Origin: Microbacteriaceae bacterium 3FA27C10
GTDB lineage: Bacteria; Actinomycetota; Actinomycetes; Actinomycetales; Microbacteriaceae
Assembly: GCA_005502775.1 (NCBI GenBank)
Contig: SCNI01000010.1
Span: forward strand, 1-64,000
Reading direction: 5' to 3'
Length of the DNA stretch: 64,000 nt
Shown piece after piece: positions 17,175-25,436 of this stretch (position 1 is its first letter; each line of letters opens with the position of its first letter). The notes under the pieces are model-generated. The model was not told where the DNA came from, searched no databases, and saw only the letters and a list, made by a program, of their open reading frames with translations. A program made the position numbers and the translations under genes.

Positions 17175-18077
17175 TCATCCCTTCGTCGCCCCACTGGCCA
17201 GACTGTACGTCATCGCCTTGTTGAGCACGAGGAAGACCAGGAGCAGCGGCGTGATGCTCACGCAGACGGCGGCGAAGGTCGCCGTCCAGTCCACCTTGCC
17301 CATCGCCCCGATGTAATTCTGCAGCCCCAGCGGGATGGTCTTGAGGTCGTCGGTGAGCACGAAGGTGTTCGCGAAGATGAAGTCGTTCCAGATGAAGATG
17401 CTGTTGACCATGGCCACGGTCACCATCGTGTTCACCGAGAGCGGCAGCGTGATCCGGCCGAAGATGCGGTACGGCCCCGCGCCGTCGAGCGAGGCCGCCT
17501 CGTAGATCTCGCCGGGGATGTACTCGTAGAACGAGGAGAACAGGTAGACGGAGGTGGGCAGCGCGAAGCCGGCGAGGGGGATGATGATCGACTGGTAGGT
17601 GTTGAGCAGGTTCACCGCCGCATAGTCCACGAAGAGGGGAACAAGAGCGACCTGCACCGGCACGATGATGCCGAGGAGGAAGAGCCCCCGCACGAACCTG
17701 CTGAAGCGGAACCCGAGCACCTGCAAGGCGTACGCCCCCATCATGCCGAGGAACACGATCACGATGATCGCCCCGAGCGTGACGATGAGGGAGTTCAGGA
17801 TGTTGAGCCCGAGATTCCCGGTCGCGAACGCCCGCAGGTAGTTGTCGACGGTGATCTGTGCGGGCAGGGCGAAGGGGTTTCCCCCCGCGAAGTCGTCTTC
17901 GGTGCGCACGCTGGTGATGAAGAGCCAGGCGAGCGGATACACCTGCACGATCACGATCAGCGCCACGATCACACCGGTGATCCTGCGGTGCAGGTGGAGC
18001 TTGCGGTGTCGCGGGGTGGCCGGCCGAGGGGGGTCGACCGGCACGGCGGTCCGGGGCGGGGCGGCGAGGGCGGTCAT
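17175..18077 (-). CDS. Carbohydrate ABC transporter permease (MalG type, CUT1)
   Basis: A 300-residue inner-membrane permease with six predicted helices. The EAA loop (about 190-210: YEAASLDGAGPYRIFGRITLP) is the contact site for the ATPase. Its start overlaps the stop of the MalF-type permease by 4 bp (ATGA). It works with the neighbouring permease and lipoprotein to import oligosaccharides. No ATPase gene is present in the operon, as in other CUT1 systems that share one MsiK-like ATPase. Confidence 0.95.
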   Translation of the reverse strand: MTALAAPPRTAVPVDPPRPATPRHRKLHLHRRITGVIVALIVIVQVYPLAWLFITSVRTEDDFAGGNPFALPAQITVDNYLRAFATGNLGLNILNSLIVTLGAIIVIVFLGMMGAYALQVLGFRFSRFVRGLFLLGIIVPVQVALVPLFVDYAAVNLLNTYQSIIIPLAGFALPTSVYLFSSFYEYIPGEIYEAASLDGAGPYRIFGRITLPLSVNTMVTVAMVNSIFIWNDFIFANTFVLTDDLKTIPLGLQNYIGAMGKVDWTATFAAVCVSITPLLLVFLVLNKAMTYSLASGATKG

Positions 18078-18955
18078 GCGTCAGCCTTACGTCGGAGCAG
18101 GAGGAAGATGAGCCCGACCGCCACGAGGCACTCGACCACCACGAACACCGAGATCGCGCTCGCGTATCCGTAGTTCGTGCTCGTGAAGGCCGTCTTGTAC
18201 ATGTAGGTCGTGAGCAGCTCCGACGACTGCCCTGGCCCGCCGTTGGTGAGCAGGTACGGGATGTCGAAGCCGCGCAGGGCGTTCGTCGTGGCGAGGATCG
18301 TGGTGGTGATCCAGACCGGCCGGATGTAGGGGAAGCGGATGCGCCAGAAGGTCTGCCACCACGACGCCCCGTCGAGTTTCGCCGCTTCCTCGAGTTCAGT
18401 GGGAACCGCCAGGAGCGCCGCATAGATGATGAGCATGTAGAGCCCGGTGAATCGCCACCCCTCGGGGATCGACACGGCCGCCAGGACGGTGCCGACGTCG
18501 GAGAGCCAGGCGTTCTGCAGCTGGCCGAGGCCGACGAACTCGAGCGCCTGGTTGATGAGACCCTGCGGGTCGAGCGAGTAGATCCTCTGGAAGAGGAAGG
18601 CGATGGCCACGGTGGAGATCACCGCGGGGAGCAGGTAGAGGGTCTTGACGAGCTCGCGCCCACGGCGCAGCAGGGTGAGGAGGCTCGCCACGATCAGCGC
18701 CCCTCCGAGCTGGAGAACCAGGCAGATCACCACGTACCCGAGAGTGTTGCGGAACGCCGTCCAGAACACGGAATCGCCCGTGAGCATGCGGATGTAGTTC
18801 TGCACTCCCACGAAGGTCATCGCGCTGATGCCGTCCCACTCGAAGAAGCTGAGGAACAGCGACTGGAAGATGGGCAAGAGCACGGCGATGCCGTAGAGGG
18901 CGAGGGGCGGTACCAGGAAGACCAGGACGGAGAGGCGTGATCGTCGGGGAAGCAT
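18074..18955 (-). CDS. Carbohydrate ABC transporter permease (MalF type, CUT1)
   Basis: A 293-residue permease with six predicted helices and the EAA motif (EEAAKLDGASWWQTFWRIRFP, near residues 190-210). The ATG directly abuts the TAG of the binding-protein gene with no gap, which implies coupled translation. It forms the heterodimeric channel with the MalG-type permease downstream. Confidence 0.95.
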   Translation of the reverse strand: MLPRRSRLSVLVFLVPPLALYGIAVLLPIFQSLFLSFFEWDGISAMTFVGVQNYIRMLTGDSVFWTAFRNTLGYVVICLVLQLGGALIVASLLTLLRRGRELVKTLYLLPAVISTVAIAFLFQRIYSLDPQGLINQALEFVGLGQLQNAWLSDVGTVLAAVSIPEGWRFTGLYMLIIYAALLAVPTELEEAAKLDGASWWQTFWRIRFPYIRPVWITTTILATTNALRGFDIPYLLTNGGPGQSSELLTTYMYKTAFTSTNYGYASAISVFVVVECLVAVGLIFLLLRRKADA

Positions 18956-20305
18956 CTACTTGAAGGCCTTCGGTCCGTTGTCGGCGATGACGCCGTCCAT
19001 GGTCGAGATGAACGCATCCGGAGTCACCTCGCCCTGCAGCAGCAGCGTGAGCTCCTGCTGCAGCCGGGTGTTCGAGGTGGGGTCGAGCTGCGTGTCCCAC
19101 GGCATCGCGATCTTCGCACCGACGTCGTTGGCCTGGTCGACGGCGCGCTGGTAGAGCGGCGTCGCGTTGGCCGGGATCGTGGTGGCGACGTTGGTGGTGG
19201 GCGACAGCGCCCCGGTGGCGGCGTAGACCTCGGGGTAGCGTTTGAGGGCGAAGGAGAGGAAGTCGCGCACGAGCGGGTCGTAGGTCTTCGCATTGACGGC
19301 CATGCCGATGCCCGAGGGCGAGACGTACTCATCGGCCGCCGTGACCGAGTCCTTCGTCACGGGCAGGGTGAAGTAGTCGACGTCGTCGCGCACGGCGGGG
19401 TCGAGCTTGTCGGTGGCGAGGCTGTTCAGCTCCCAGGTGCCGATGTTGTACACCGCCGACTTGCCGGAGGTGAAGGAGGCCTGGGCGTCGGAGTAGCCGG
19501 TCGACGAGAAGCCGTCTTGGAAGCATCCGGCCTTTCCGAGGGCGTCGAGCCAGTTCACCGCGGCGGTGCCGGTGGAGTCGCTGAGCTGCGCGTCGCCCTT
19601 CTTGAGGCTCTGGACGTAGTCCGGGCCGGCGGTGCGGAACGGGTAGTACGCCATGTAGCGCTCGAGCGGCCACTGGTCCTGACCGTCGAGGGCGATCGGG
19701 TTGATTCCGGCGGCGCGGAGCTTCGTGCACATCGCCGGGAAGTCGTCGAGCGACGTGGGCACCTGGACGCCGGCCTGCTGGAAGAGCGCCTTGTTGTACC
19801 AGAAGAACTCGAGCTGGAACTCGAAGGGCACCATGTAGAGCGAACCGTCGTCGAAGCGCTGGTAGTCGAGCGCCGCCGGGCGGTAGTCGTCGTAGACTCC
19901 GAGGTCCTTCAAGAGCGCCGTGGCGTCCATCATCTTGCCCTGTTTCGCGAGCTTCTGGGCGAAGGGGGTGGCGTCGGTGTCGAAGAGTTCGGGCAGCTGG
20001 TTCGCGGCGGCCAAGGTCTCGTACTTCTGGATGTACGACGGGCGGTCGGGCGTGCTGATGAAGTTGAGCGAGAAGCCCGGGTGGTCTTTGGCGTACTCGT
20101 CGGCGATCTGCTTCATGGCGGTGATGACACCGCCGTCGGCCGGCCGCGACAGCAGCCAGGAGATCTCACGGGGCTTGATCTCGCCCTGCGGGTCGACGTT
20201 CGTCGGGTCGCCACCGCCGGAGGATCCTCCGGCGCCGCAGCCGGTGAGCAGCAGGGCGAGGGCGGCCACCGAGGCCGCGGCAGCAAGCGAAGTGCGATGT
20301 TTCAT
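18956..20305 (-). CDS. Sugar ABC transporter substrate-binding lipoprotein (CUT1)
   Basis: A 449-residue extracellular solute-binding protein (family 1). The signal peptide ends in the lipobox LLTGC with lipidated C23, then a Gly/Ser linker. The mature part has the two-lobe pattern typical of oligosaccharide binders, with aromatic-rich segments (FEFQLEFFWYNK). The start ATG is preceded by GGAGAG. It sits between the GH32-like gene and the permeases. The likely ligand is a fructan oligosaccharide or sucrose-type sugar, judged from the two flanking GH32 genes (inference). Confidence 0.95.
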   Translation of the reverse strand: MKHRTSLAAAASVAALALLLTGCGAGGSSGGGDPTNVDPQGEIKPREISWLLSRPADGGVITAMKQIADEYAKDHPGFSLNFISTPDRPSYIQKYETLAAANQLPELFDTDATPFAQKLAKQGKMMDATALLKDLGVYDDYRPAALDYQRFDDGSLYMVPFEFQLEFFWYNKALFQQAGVQVPTSLDDFPAMCTKLRAAGINPIALDGQDQWPLERYMAYYPFRTAGPDYVQSLKKGDAQLSDSTGTAAVNWLDALGKAGCFQDGFSSTGYSDAQASFTSGKSAVYNIGTWELNSLATDKLDPAVRDDVDYFTLPVTKDSVTAADEYVSPSGIGMAVNAKTYDPLVRDFLSFALKRYPEVYAATGALSPTTNVATTIPANATPLYQRAVDQANDVGAKIAMPWDTQLDPTSNTRLQQELTLLLQGEVTPDAFISTMDGVIADNGPKAFK

Positions 20306-20349
20306 GTTCTCTCTCCGTTGATCGAATGTGAAAGGGGGTGGTGCAGGGA

Positions 20350-21852
20350 TTACCCGGCGGGGAGGAGGTCGGCGCCGAACTCGAAGCCGAGCTCGTTCTC
20401 CCCGTCGCTCACGCTCTCGGTGAGGGCGGAGACGGTGAGTTCGTGGATGACGATCGCCCCGTCTCCGGCGAACACCCCGATGCGGCCGCCGGCATGGTCG
20501 TAGAGGCGCGTGCTCAGCATGACGCTGCCGTCGAGGTTGGCCACACAGAGCTCGCCGTCGACGATGACCTCGAGCGTGTGCCGCCCGGGGCGCAGGTCGC
20601 ACGCGCGCTCCAGCTCGATCAGGAACGGCACGTCGCCGGACACCTCCCACTGTCCTTCGCCGGTGACGCGACGCGGCCAGCGGTCGAACACCATCCGCGA
20701 GCGCCGCGGCTCGAGCCGGAGCTGGTAGGAGGTGTCGCCGTCTTCGCTCGCCCGCAGCAGCAGGCCGCACTCGACGGTGCCGGGCGCGATGTCGAGGGTG
20801 AACGAGGCGCGGAATCGCTCGGGCAGCACGGTGCTGGAGACGAGAGCGCGGTAGTCGTCGGCGGCGTCGAGCCTCGTGCCCTCCGGCGCGCCCGAGGGGA
20901 GACCGAGCCGGAGCGGTTCGTCGAATCGCTGCAGCAGTTCGGCGGCGAAGGAGAAGTCGAGGGCGCCATCGGCACGCTGATGTGCCTCGACCGCCGAGAG
21001 GGTTCCCGCCCACTGCCAGGCGCCGTCGTCCCGGCCGCCCTCGCGGCTCGCGATCCAGCCGAAGAAGAAGCGCCTTCCGTCACGCTCGGCCGACTTCGCG
21101 GCGTAGAAGCCTCGACCGTCGAGGGTGTCGTGCTGCGGCGTCATCCATGGTCCTGCGAGCGACTTCGCCATGCGGTAGCGAGTGGTGAAGGCGTCGGAGA
21201 ACTCGGAGTAGACGAGGTACCACCAGTCCCCCCACTTGAACACCTCGGGGCACTCGTGGGCGATGTAGCGGCGCGGGTTCCAGAACGGCTCGACCGGCTG
21301 CCAGCGCTCGAGGTCACGGGAGACGCACTGGGCGACGACCCCCCGCCGGCGCTCGGCGCCTTCGGTGTGACGCGCGGCGATGAGCATGCGCCAGATGCCC
21401 GACTCCTCATCCCAGAAGACGAACGGGTCGCGCCAATCCGCGGTCTCGTAGCCCTCGGTCGCGCCGAACGCGTGCTCCGGATGCCGCACCCAGCTCGCCC
21501 CGTGGTCGGTGCTGGTGGCGTGCATGACCAGTTGCAATGGCTCGCCGTCGTCCCCCCGACGCCGCGGATTCTGGCCCGTGTAGAACAGGTGGTGCACCCC
21601 GGCCGGATCGCACACGATGCTGCCGGTGTACACATTGAAGTCGGCGGCGTCGTCGGCGCCGTGCTCGAACGCCAGCCCCTCGTCGTGGAAGCTCACCAGA
21701 TCGCGTGAGGTCACGAGGTGCCACGGAGTGCCCGGCTTGGGGTCGGTGCGCTCCTCGTAGAGGTAGAAGAGACGGAACTCGCCGTTCTGTACGAACGGGA
21801 TCACGTCGCCCACCCAGGCACCGGGGGGCTGAAAGAAGACCTGCTGTGGCAT
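20350..21852 (-). CDS. GH32-related glycoside hydrolase with atypical nucleophile motif
   Basis: A 500-residue cytoplasmic protein, first gene of the fructan operon. GH32 landmarks are recognisable but altered. The canonical NDPNG is replaced by WVGDVIPF (putative nucleophile D16), while WRDPF (D142) and HECPE (E200) are intact. A C-terminal beta-sandwich (about 330-490) follows. Catalytic competence looks likely, but the changed -1 pocket suggests a different fructoside or linkage than the canonical GH32 at the other end of the operon. I chose the second ATG (21852): AAAGG directly touches the upstream in-frame ATG at 21864, leaving no spacing. Confidence 0.88.
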   Translation of the reverse strand: MPQQVFFQPPGAWVGDVIPFVQNGEFRLFYLYEERTDPKPGTPWHLVTSRDLVSFHDEGLAFEHGADDAADFNVYTGSIVCDPAGVHHLFYTGQNPRRRGDDGEPLQLVMHATSTDHGASWVRHPEHAFGATEGYETADWRDPFVFWDEESGIWRMLIAARHTEGAERRRGVVAQCVSRDLERWQPVEPFWNPRRYIAHECPEVFKWGDWWYLVYSEFSDAFTTRYRMAKSLAGPWMTPQHDTLDGRGFYAAKSAERDGRRFFFGWIASREGGRDDGAWQWAGTLSAVEAHQRADGALDFSFAAELLQRFDEPLRLGLPSGAPEGTRLDAADDYRALVSSTVLPERFRASFTLDIAPGTVECGLLLRASEDGDTSYQLRLEPRRSRMVFDRWPRRVTGEGQWEVSGDVPFLIELERACDLRPGRHTLEVIVDGELCVANLDGSVMLSTRLYDHAGGRIGVFAGDGAIVIHELTVSALTESVSDGENELGFEFGADLLPAG

Positions 21853-21869
21853 CGTCGTTGACATCCTTT

Positions 21870-21883
21870 GATTAACCGCTTGA
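21870..21883. promoter_or_regulatory. LacI-type operator, downstream copy
   Basis: The site contains TTAACCGCTTGA, which fits the LacI-family consensus TNAANCGNTTNA exactly. It lies just after the -10 of the fructan operon, near the expected transcription start, where a bound repressor would block initiation. Confidence 0.75.
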
Positions 21884-21887
21884 TCAG

Positions 21888-21917
21888 ACCCTAGCGCACG
21901 AATTTCGCGTTGGTCAA
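21888..21917 (-). promoter_or_regulatory. Promoter of the fructan operon
   Basis: On the minus strand a -35 TTGACC (21912-21917) and a -10 TAGGGT (21888-21893) are separated by 18 bp. The upstream LacI operator overlaps the -35 and the downstream one follows the -10. Confidence 0.7.
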
Positions 21918-21927
21918 GCGGTTAATC
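21914..21927. promoter_or_regulatory. LacI-type operator, upstream copy
   Basis: The 14 bases are the exact inverted complement of 21870-21883 and again match TNAANCGNTTNA. The two centres are 44 bp apart, about four helical turns, so one tetramer or two dimers could occupy the same DNA face. Confidence 0.75.
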
Positions 21928-21988
21928 ACGTTTCTCGTCCGTAACAGGCTCCCCATTCGGGGGCGAGCGACGGCTGTCGCCGAATCAG

Positions 21989-21994
21989 TAGGCT
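21989..21994 (+). promoter_or_regulatory. -10 element (TAGGCT) of a probable leaderless promoter
   Basis: TAGGCT is followed by exactly 6 nt and the GTG of the propeller surface protein. Confidence 0.5.
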
Positions 21995-22000
21995 CAGGGC

Positions 22001-23842
22001 GTGCCAACCGATGACGTGCTCTGGAGCCTGCCCGCCGCGAAGCGGAAGGCCGGCGCCCGGGTGGCGGCCGGCGCATCCCTCGTCCTCGCCCTGCTGATGG
22101 CGGCGCCGACGGCCGCGTCGGCACTGCCGCCGGCCACGCCCACGCCCTCGTTCGACGACACCGTGCTGGGCAACCTCACGCCCGCCGGCGCCGCCGGCGA
22201 CGGCGAGTCGGCGATGCCCTCGATCTCGCGCGACGGCCGCTACCTGCTCTTCTACTCCGCCTCCACCGACCTCACCGGCGCCACGGGCGACCAGGTCTAC
22301 CGCCGCGACCTGCTCACGAACAGCACGGTTCTCGTGAGCCAGTCGACGGAGGCAGTGGCCGGCGACGCGGGCTCCTACCCGGTGGGCATCTCCGCCGACG
22401 GGCGGTTCGCCGCCTTCTCGAGCGAAGCCGCGAACCTCGTTCCCGACGACACGAACGGCAAGGTCGACACCTTCGTGCGCGACCTCGTGGCCGGCACCAC
22501 CACCCGGGTGAGCGTCTCCTCCGCGGGCGAACAGGCCGACGGCGACTCGCACGAGCTGGACCTCTGGGGCTACCCGGGCAGCATCTCGGGCGACGGGCGC
22601 TTCGTGGTGTTCTCCTCGAACGCCACCAACCTGGCACCGGGAGGCAGCACGGTCGGCTCGAACGTCTTCATCCGCGACACACGCCTCGGCACCACGACTG
22701 TGGTGAGCGACCTGCCCGAGAGCACCGACAGCTTCAACGGAGCGGTCTCCGACGACGGACGCTACGTGGCCTACGCCGGCTGGGTGAACGGCTACACCAC
22801 CCCCATGAGTTCCACCCACACCGGGTATTCGGTGTTCCGCCGCGACCTGCAGACCGGCGTCACCGAGATGGTGGGGGTGCCCTATACCGGCACCACGGCG
22901 GGCTACTACGTCTTCGACCCGTCGATCTCGGCCGACGGCAACCTCGTGGGCTTCACCTCCGACGCCACGAACCTGGTGCCGGGCGACATCCACGCCGCCA
23001 CCGTTCCGAACACCGTGCTCGACTTCTACGTGCGCGACATGGCAGCCGGCAGCACCGTGCGGGGCGCGGTCGCCGACGGCGGTGCCCAGATCCCCGAGGG
23101 CGCGAACGTGGGCACCGTCTCGGCCGACGGCAGCACGGTGGCCTTCCTCTCCCCGTCCGACGCCGTCGTCGCCGACGACACCAACGGGGTGCCGGATGCG
23201 TTCGTGCGCGCTCTCGACTCCGACTCGGTCGTGCGGGTGAGCCTGTCGTCGACGGGCGCTCAGGCTCCGACCGGCACCGGACGCTACACCGACAGCGATC
23301 TGTCGCTCTCCGGCGACGGCTCGGTCGTCGGCTTCGAGAGCGACTCGCCCCTCGTGCCCGGGGCGCCGGATGCGGTGTGGAACGCCTACGCACGCCTCAC
23401 CGCGGTCGCACCCACGATCACCTCGGCCGCTCCCCCGGCGCCGGTGCTCGGCCAGGTCTACCACTTCACCGTGACGGCCACCGGAACCGGGCCGATCACG
23501 CTCGCACTCACGGGGTCCCTGCCGGACGGACTGTCGTTCGACCCCGCCGCCGGCATTCTCTCGGGCACGCCCACCACGCCCGGGACCTTCTCCGTCACGC
23601 TCACGGCCACGAACGCCGCCGGCGCTGCCGCCCCACAGAAATACTCCCTGGTCGTGGCGGCCGCGCCGCCGACGCCCGCGCCGACCCCCAGCGCCTCCCC
23701 CACGACCGCGTCAGGCCCGACGGCGCTCGCGGCGACGGGCGCAGAGACGCTCCCACTCGCCTCCGTCGGCCTCCTCCTGCTCGCCACGGGCGCGGCGACG
23801 GCCACCGCAGCGGCGTTCACGATCCGACGACGCCGCGCGTGA
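22001..23842 (+). CDS. LAATG-anchored surface protein with TolB-like propeller and Ig-like domain
   Basis: A 613-residue predicted cell-wall protein. The signal peptide (about 15-45, ending ASA) is followed by WD40/TolB-like repeats (about 65-460; recurring SISADGRFVAF and VRD blocks) and one putative-Ig (He_PIG-like) domain (about 470-550, with the DGLSFDPAAGILSGTPT signature). The C-terminus is a Pro/Thr linker, LAATG (about 576-580), a hydrophobic helix and RRRR. LAXTG plus helix plus arginines is the class E sortase substrate layout, as in the phosphatase at 4190-6457. The GTG start has no ribosome site and is probably leaderless. No enzymatic motif was seen; an adhesive or binding role is inference. 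Confidence 0.88.
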   Translation: MPTDDVLWSLPAAKRKAGARVAAGASLVLALLMAAPTAASALPPATPTPSFDDTVLGNLTPAGAAGDGESAMPSISRDGRYLLFYSASTDLTGATGDQVYRRDLLTNSTVLVSQSTEAVAGDAGSYPVGISADGRFAAFSSEAANLVPDDTNGKVDTFVRDLVAGTTTRVSVSSAGEQADGDSHELDLWGYPGSISGDGRFVVFSSNATNLAPGGSTVGSNVFIRDTRLGTTTVVSDLPESTDSFNGAVSDDGRYVAYAGWVNGYTTPMSSTHTGYSVFRRDLQTGVTEMVGVPYTGTTAGYYVFDPSISADGNLVGFTSDATNLVPGDIHAATVPNTVLDFYVRDMAAGSTVRGAVADGGAQIPEGANVGTVSADGSTVAFLSPSDAVVADDTNGVPDAFVRALDSDSVVRVSLSSTGAQAPTGTGRYTDSDLSLSGDGSVVGFESDSPLVPGAPDAVWNAYARLTAVAPTITSAAPPAPVLGQVYHFTVTATGTGPITLALTGSLPDGLSFDPAAGILSGTPTTPGTFSVTLTATNAAGAAAPQKYSLVVAAAPPTPAPTPSASPTTASGPTALAATGAETLPLASVGLLLLATGAATATAAAFTIRRRRA

Positions 23843-23909
23843 GCTGATCACGTGCGCGGCTCACCACGGATTCTCCTCGCGTCACTGTCTTCTGACATCC
23901 TTGGGGCAC

Positions 23910-24788
23910 TCAGACGGCGACGAGGCGTTCGGTCTCCGTCCAGAGCAGAGCTGCGAGTGCGGCGTCACCGGCCGGATGCACGGGGGTGATGCGCGCATCC
24001 CGCCCACGTCGCCTGCTGAAGTACGCGCCGCTCACGCCGGCGAACGCGGGGTCGGCCGCCAGCCGCACGATGAGCCCGGCACCGCGTTCGGGATCGCCGA
24101 TGCGCAGCGCGGTGAGCACGCGCTCCAGCCGGGCGGCGAACCCGAGTTCGCGCCCCAGCCCGGTGACGTTGAAGCCGGGATCCAGGCAGTTCGCCGTCAC
24201 CCCGGTGCCTTCCAGCCGACGTGCGAGTTCGAGCGTGAACATGATGTCGAGCAGCTTCGACTTGCCGTAGAGCGGCGAGGAGCCGCGGGCGGTGAAGCTC
24301 CGGGTGTCGGTGAGGTCAGCCGGCAGCGCGAGGGTGCCGTGCCGCCGAGAGGCCTCCGAGGCGACGTTCACCACCCGCGCTCCCGGGGTGCGCAGCAGCG
24401 CGGGCAGCAGTTCGGCGGTCAGCAGCCAGGGCGCCAGGTAGTTGACGCCGACCATCACCGGGTAGCCGTCAGCGGTGATGCGCTGCGCGAAGGCGTGCAC
24501 TCCCGCATTGTTCACGAGCACGTCGATGCGTTCGTGCTGCTCGGCGATCCGCCGGCCCGCGCGGCGCACCTCGTCGAGCCGGGTGAGATCGGCGATCACC
24601 ACCTCGAGCTCGGCGTGCGGCACTGCCGCCCGGATCTCGGCGAGCGTCTCCTGCGCCCTCTCGGTGCTGCGCGCGGTGAGCACGAGCCGCGCTCCGCCTG
24701 CAGCGAGATGCCGGGCGGCGATGCGCCCGAGACCGCTCGTGGCGCCGGTGATGACGATGGTCGGACGGATGCTCGGGTCGGCCTGCAT
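23910..24788 (-). CDS. Short-chain dehydrogenase/reductase
   Basis: A 292-residue SDR of the retinol-dehydrogenase-like (extended classical) type. The TGATSGLG cofactor loop near the N-terminus and TARS suggest NADP preference. NNAG, the catalytic Ser and the YGKSK (Tyr/Lys) motif are all present. ATG 24788 was chosen because AAAGGG lies about 9 nt before it. It is divergent from a MarR regulator over a shared 24-bp palindrome, so its expression is probably controlled by that protein and induced by a small, perhaps reactive carbonyl or aromatic compound. The substrate is unknown. Confidence 0.92.
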   Translation of the reverse strand: MQADPSIRPTIVITGATSGLGRIAARHLAAGGARLVLTARSTERAQETLAEIRAAVPHAELEVVIADLTRLDEVRRAGRRIAEQHERIDVLVNNAGVHAFAQRITADGYPVMVGVNYLAPWLLTAELLPALLRTPGARVVNVASEASRRHGTLALPADLTDTRSFTARGSSPLYGKSKLLDIMFTLELARRLEGTGVTANCLDPGFNVTGLGRELGFAARLERVLTALRIGDPERGAGLIVRLAADPAFAGVSGAYFSRRRGRDARITPVHPAGDAALAALLWTETERLVAV

Positions 24789-24807
24789 GGTGGCGACACC
24801 CTTTCGA

Positions 24808-24831
24808 TATAGTTGGGAATTGCCCACTATA
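24808..24831. promoter_or_regulatory. MarR-type palindromic operator
   Basis: A 24-bp imperfect palindrome (outer halves TATAGT and ACTATA, AATT centre, 20 of 24 positions symmetric) lies between the divergent SDR and MarR starts. It is placed to control both genes. Confidence 0.7.
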
Positions 24832-24847
24832 CGAATATGATGGAGAA

Positions 24848-25312
24848 ATGTCCACTACATCGGAGACAGAGGCGACCGGCCGCATCGCCCTCGAGCTCGC
24901 TCTCGGAAGCGAGCTCAACGCCCTGCTGAGCGCATCCCGGGCTCTCACCGAGGCCTCGGCGGCCGCGTTCCACCCCGAGCTGCCGCCCGCCGCATTCCAC
25001 CTCGCCCGCTGGCTCCACGCCTACGGCCCCGCGAAACCGAGCGCCCTCGCCCAGGCCGTGGCGATGGACCGCAGCTCCACCAGCAGCCTGATCGGCCGGA
25101 TGCGCGAACTCGGCCTCGTGCGGAGCGAGCAGCACCCCACCGATCGCCGTGCCGTCGTGGTGTCTCTCACCCCCGAGGGCACGGAGCGCGTGCTGTCCGC
25201 CCTCGACCTGCGGGGCGCCGCCTTCACCGGACGCATCACCGGGTGGACCGACGAGGAGCTGCGCACCTTCACGCGTCTGCTGCACGCCTTCGCCGCGCCA
25301 CCGCATCCGTGA
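24848..25312 (+). CDS. MarR-family transcriptional regulator
   Basis: A 154-residue winged-helix regulator. The recognition helix region reads LAQAVAMDRSSTSSLIGRMRELGLV, followed by the wing with the conserved DRRAVVVSLTPEG. Length and layout are typical of MarR dimers that dissociate from DNA on binding a small ligand. It is divergent from the SDR gene and probably represses both that gene and itself through the palindrome at 24808-24831. Confidence 0.95.
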   Translation: MSTTSETEATGRIALELALGSELNALLSASRALTEASAAAFHPELPPAAFHLARWLHAYGPAKPSALAQAVAMDRSSTSSLIGRMRELGLVRSEQHPTDRRAVVVSLTPEGTERVLSALDLRGAAFTGRITGWTDEELRTFTRLLHAFAAPPHP

Positions 25313-25436
25313 CCACGCCTCGTCCACCGGGGATCCGGCGCGCGCCGCACCGGCCGGGTGCGGGCTGACCGCCACGCGCATCCAGTAGCCTGGCCCGGAT
25401 CGGCGGAACGACCGGGATTCCACGGAGGGGGCACGA

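Noticed and set aside
21862-21864. First ATG as start of the GH32-like gene
   Set aside because: The AAAGG ribosome site touches it directly; the in-frame ATG at 21852 has workable spacing.
23839-23864. Terminator after the LAATG surface-protein gene
   Set aside because: Only a 6-bp GTGAGC/GCTCAC stem with a 14-nt loop overlapping the stop codon; too weak to call.
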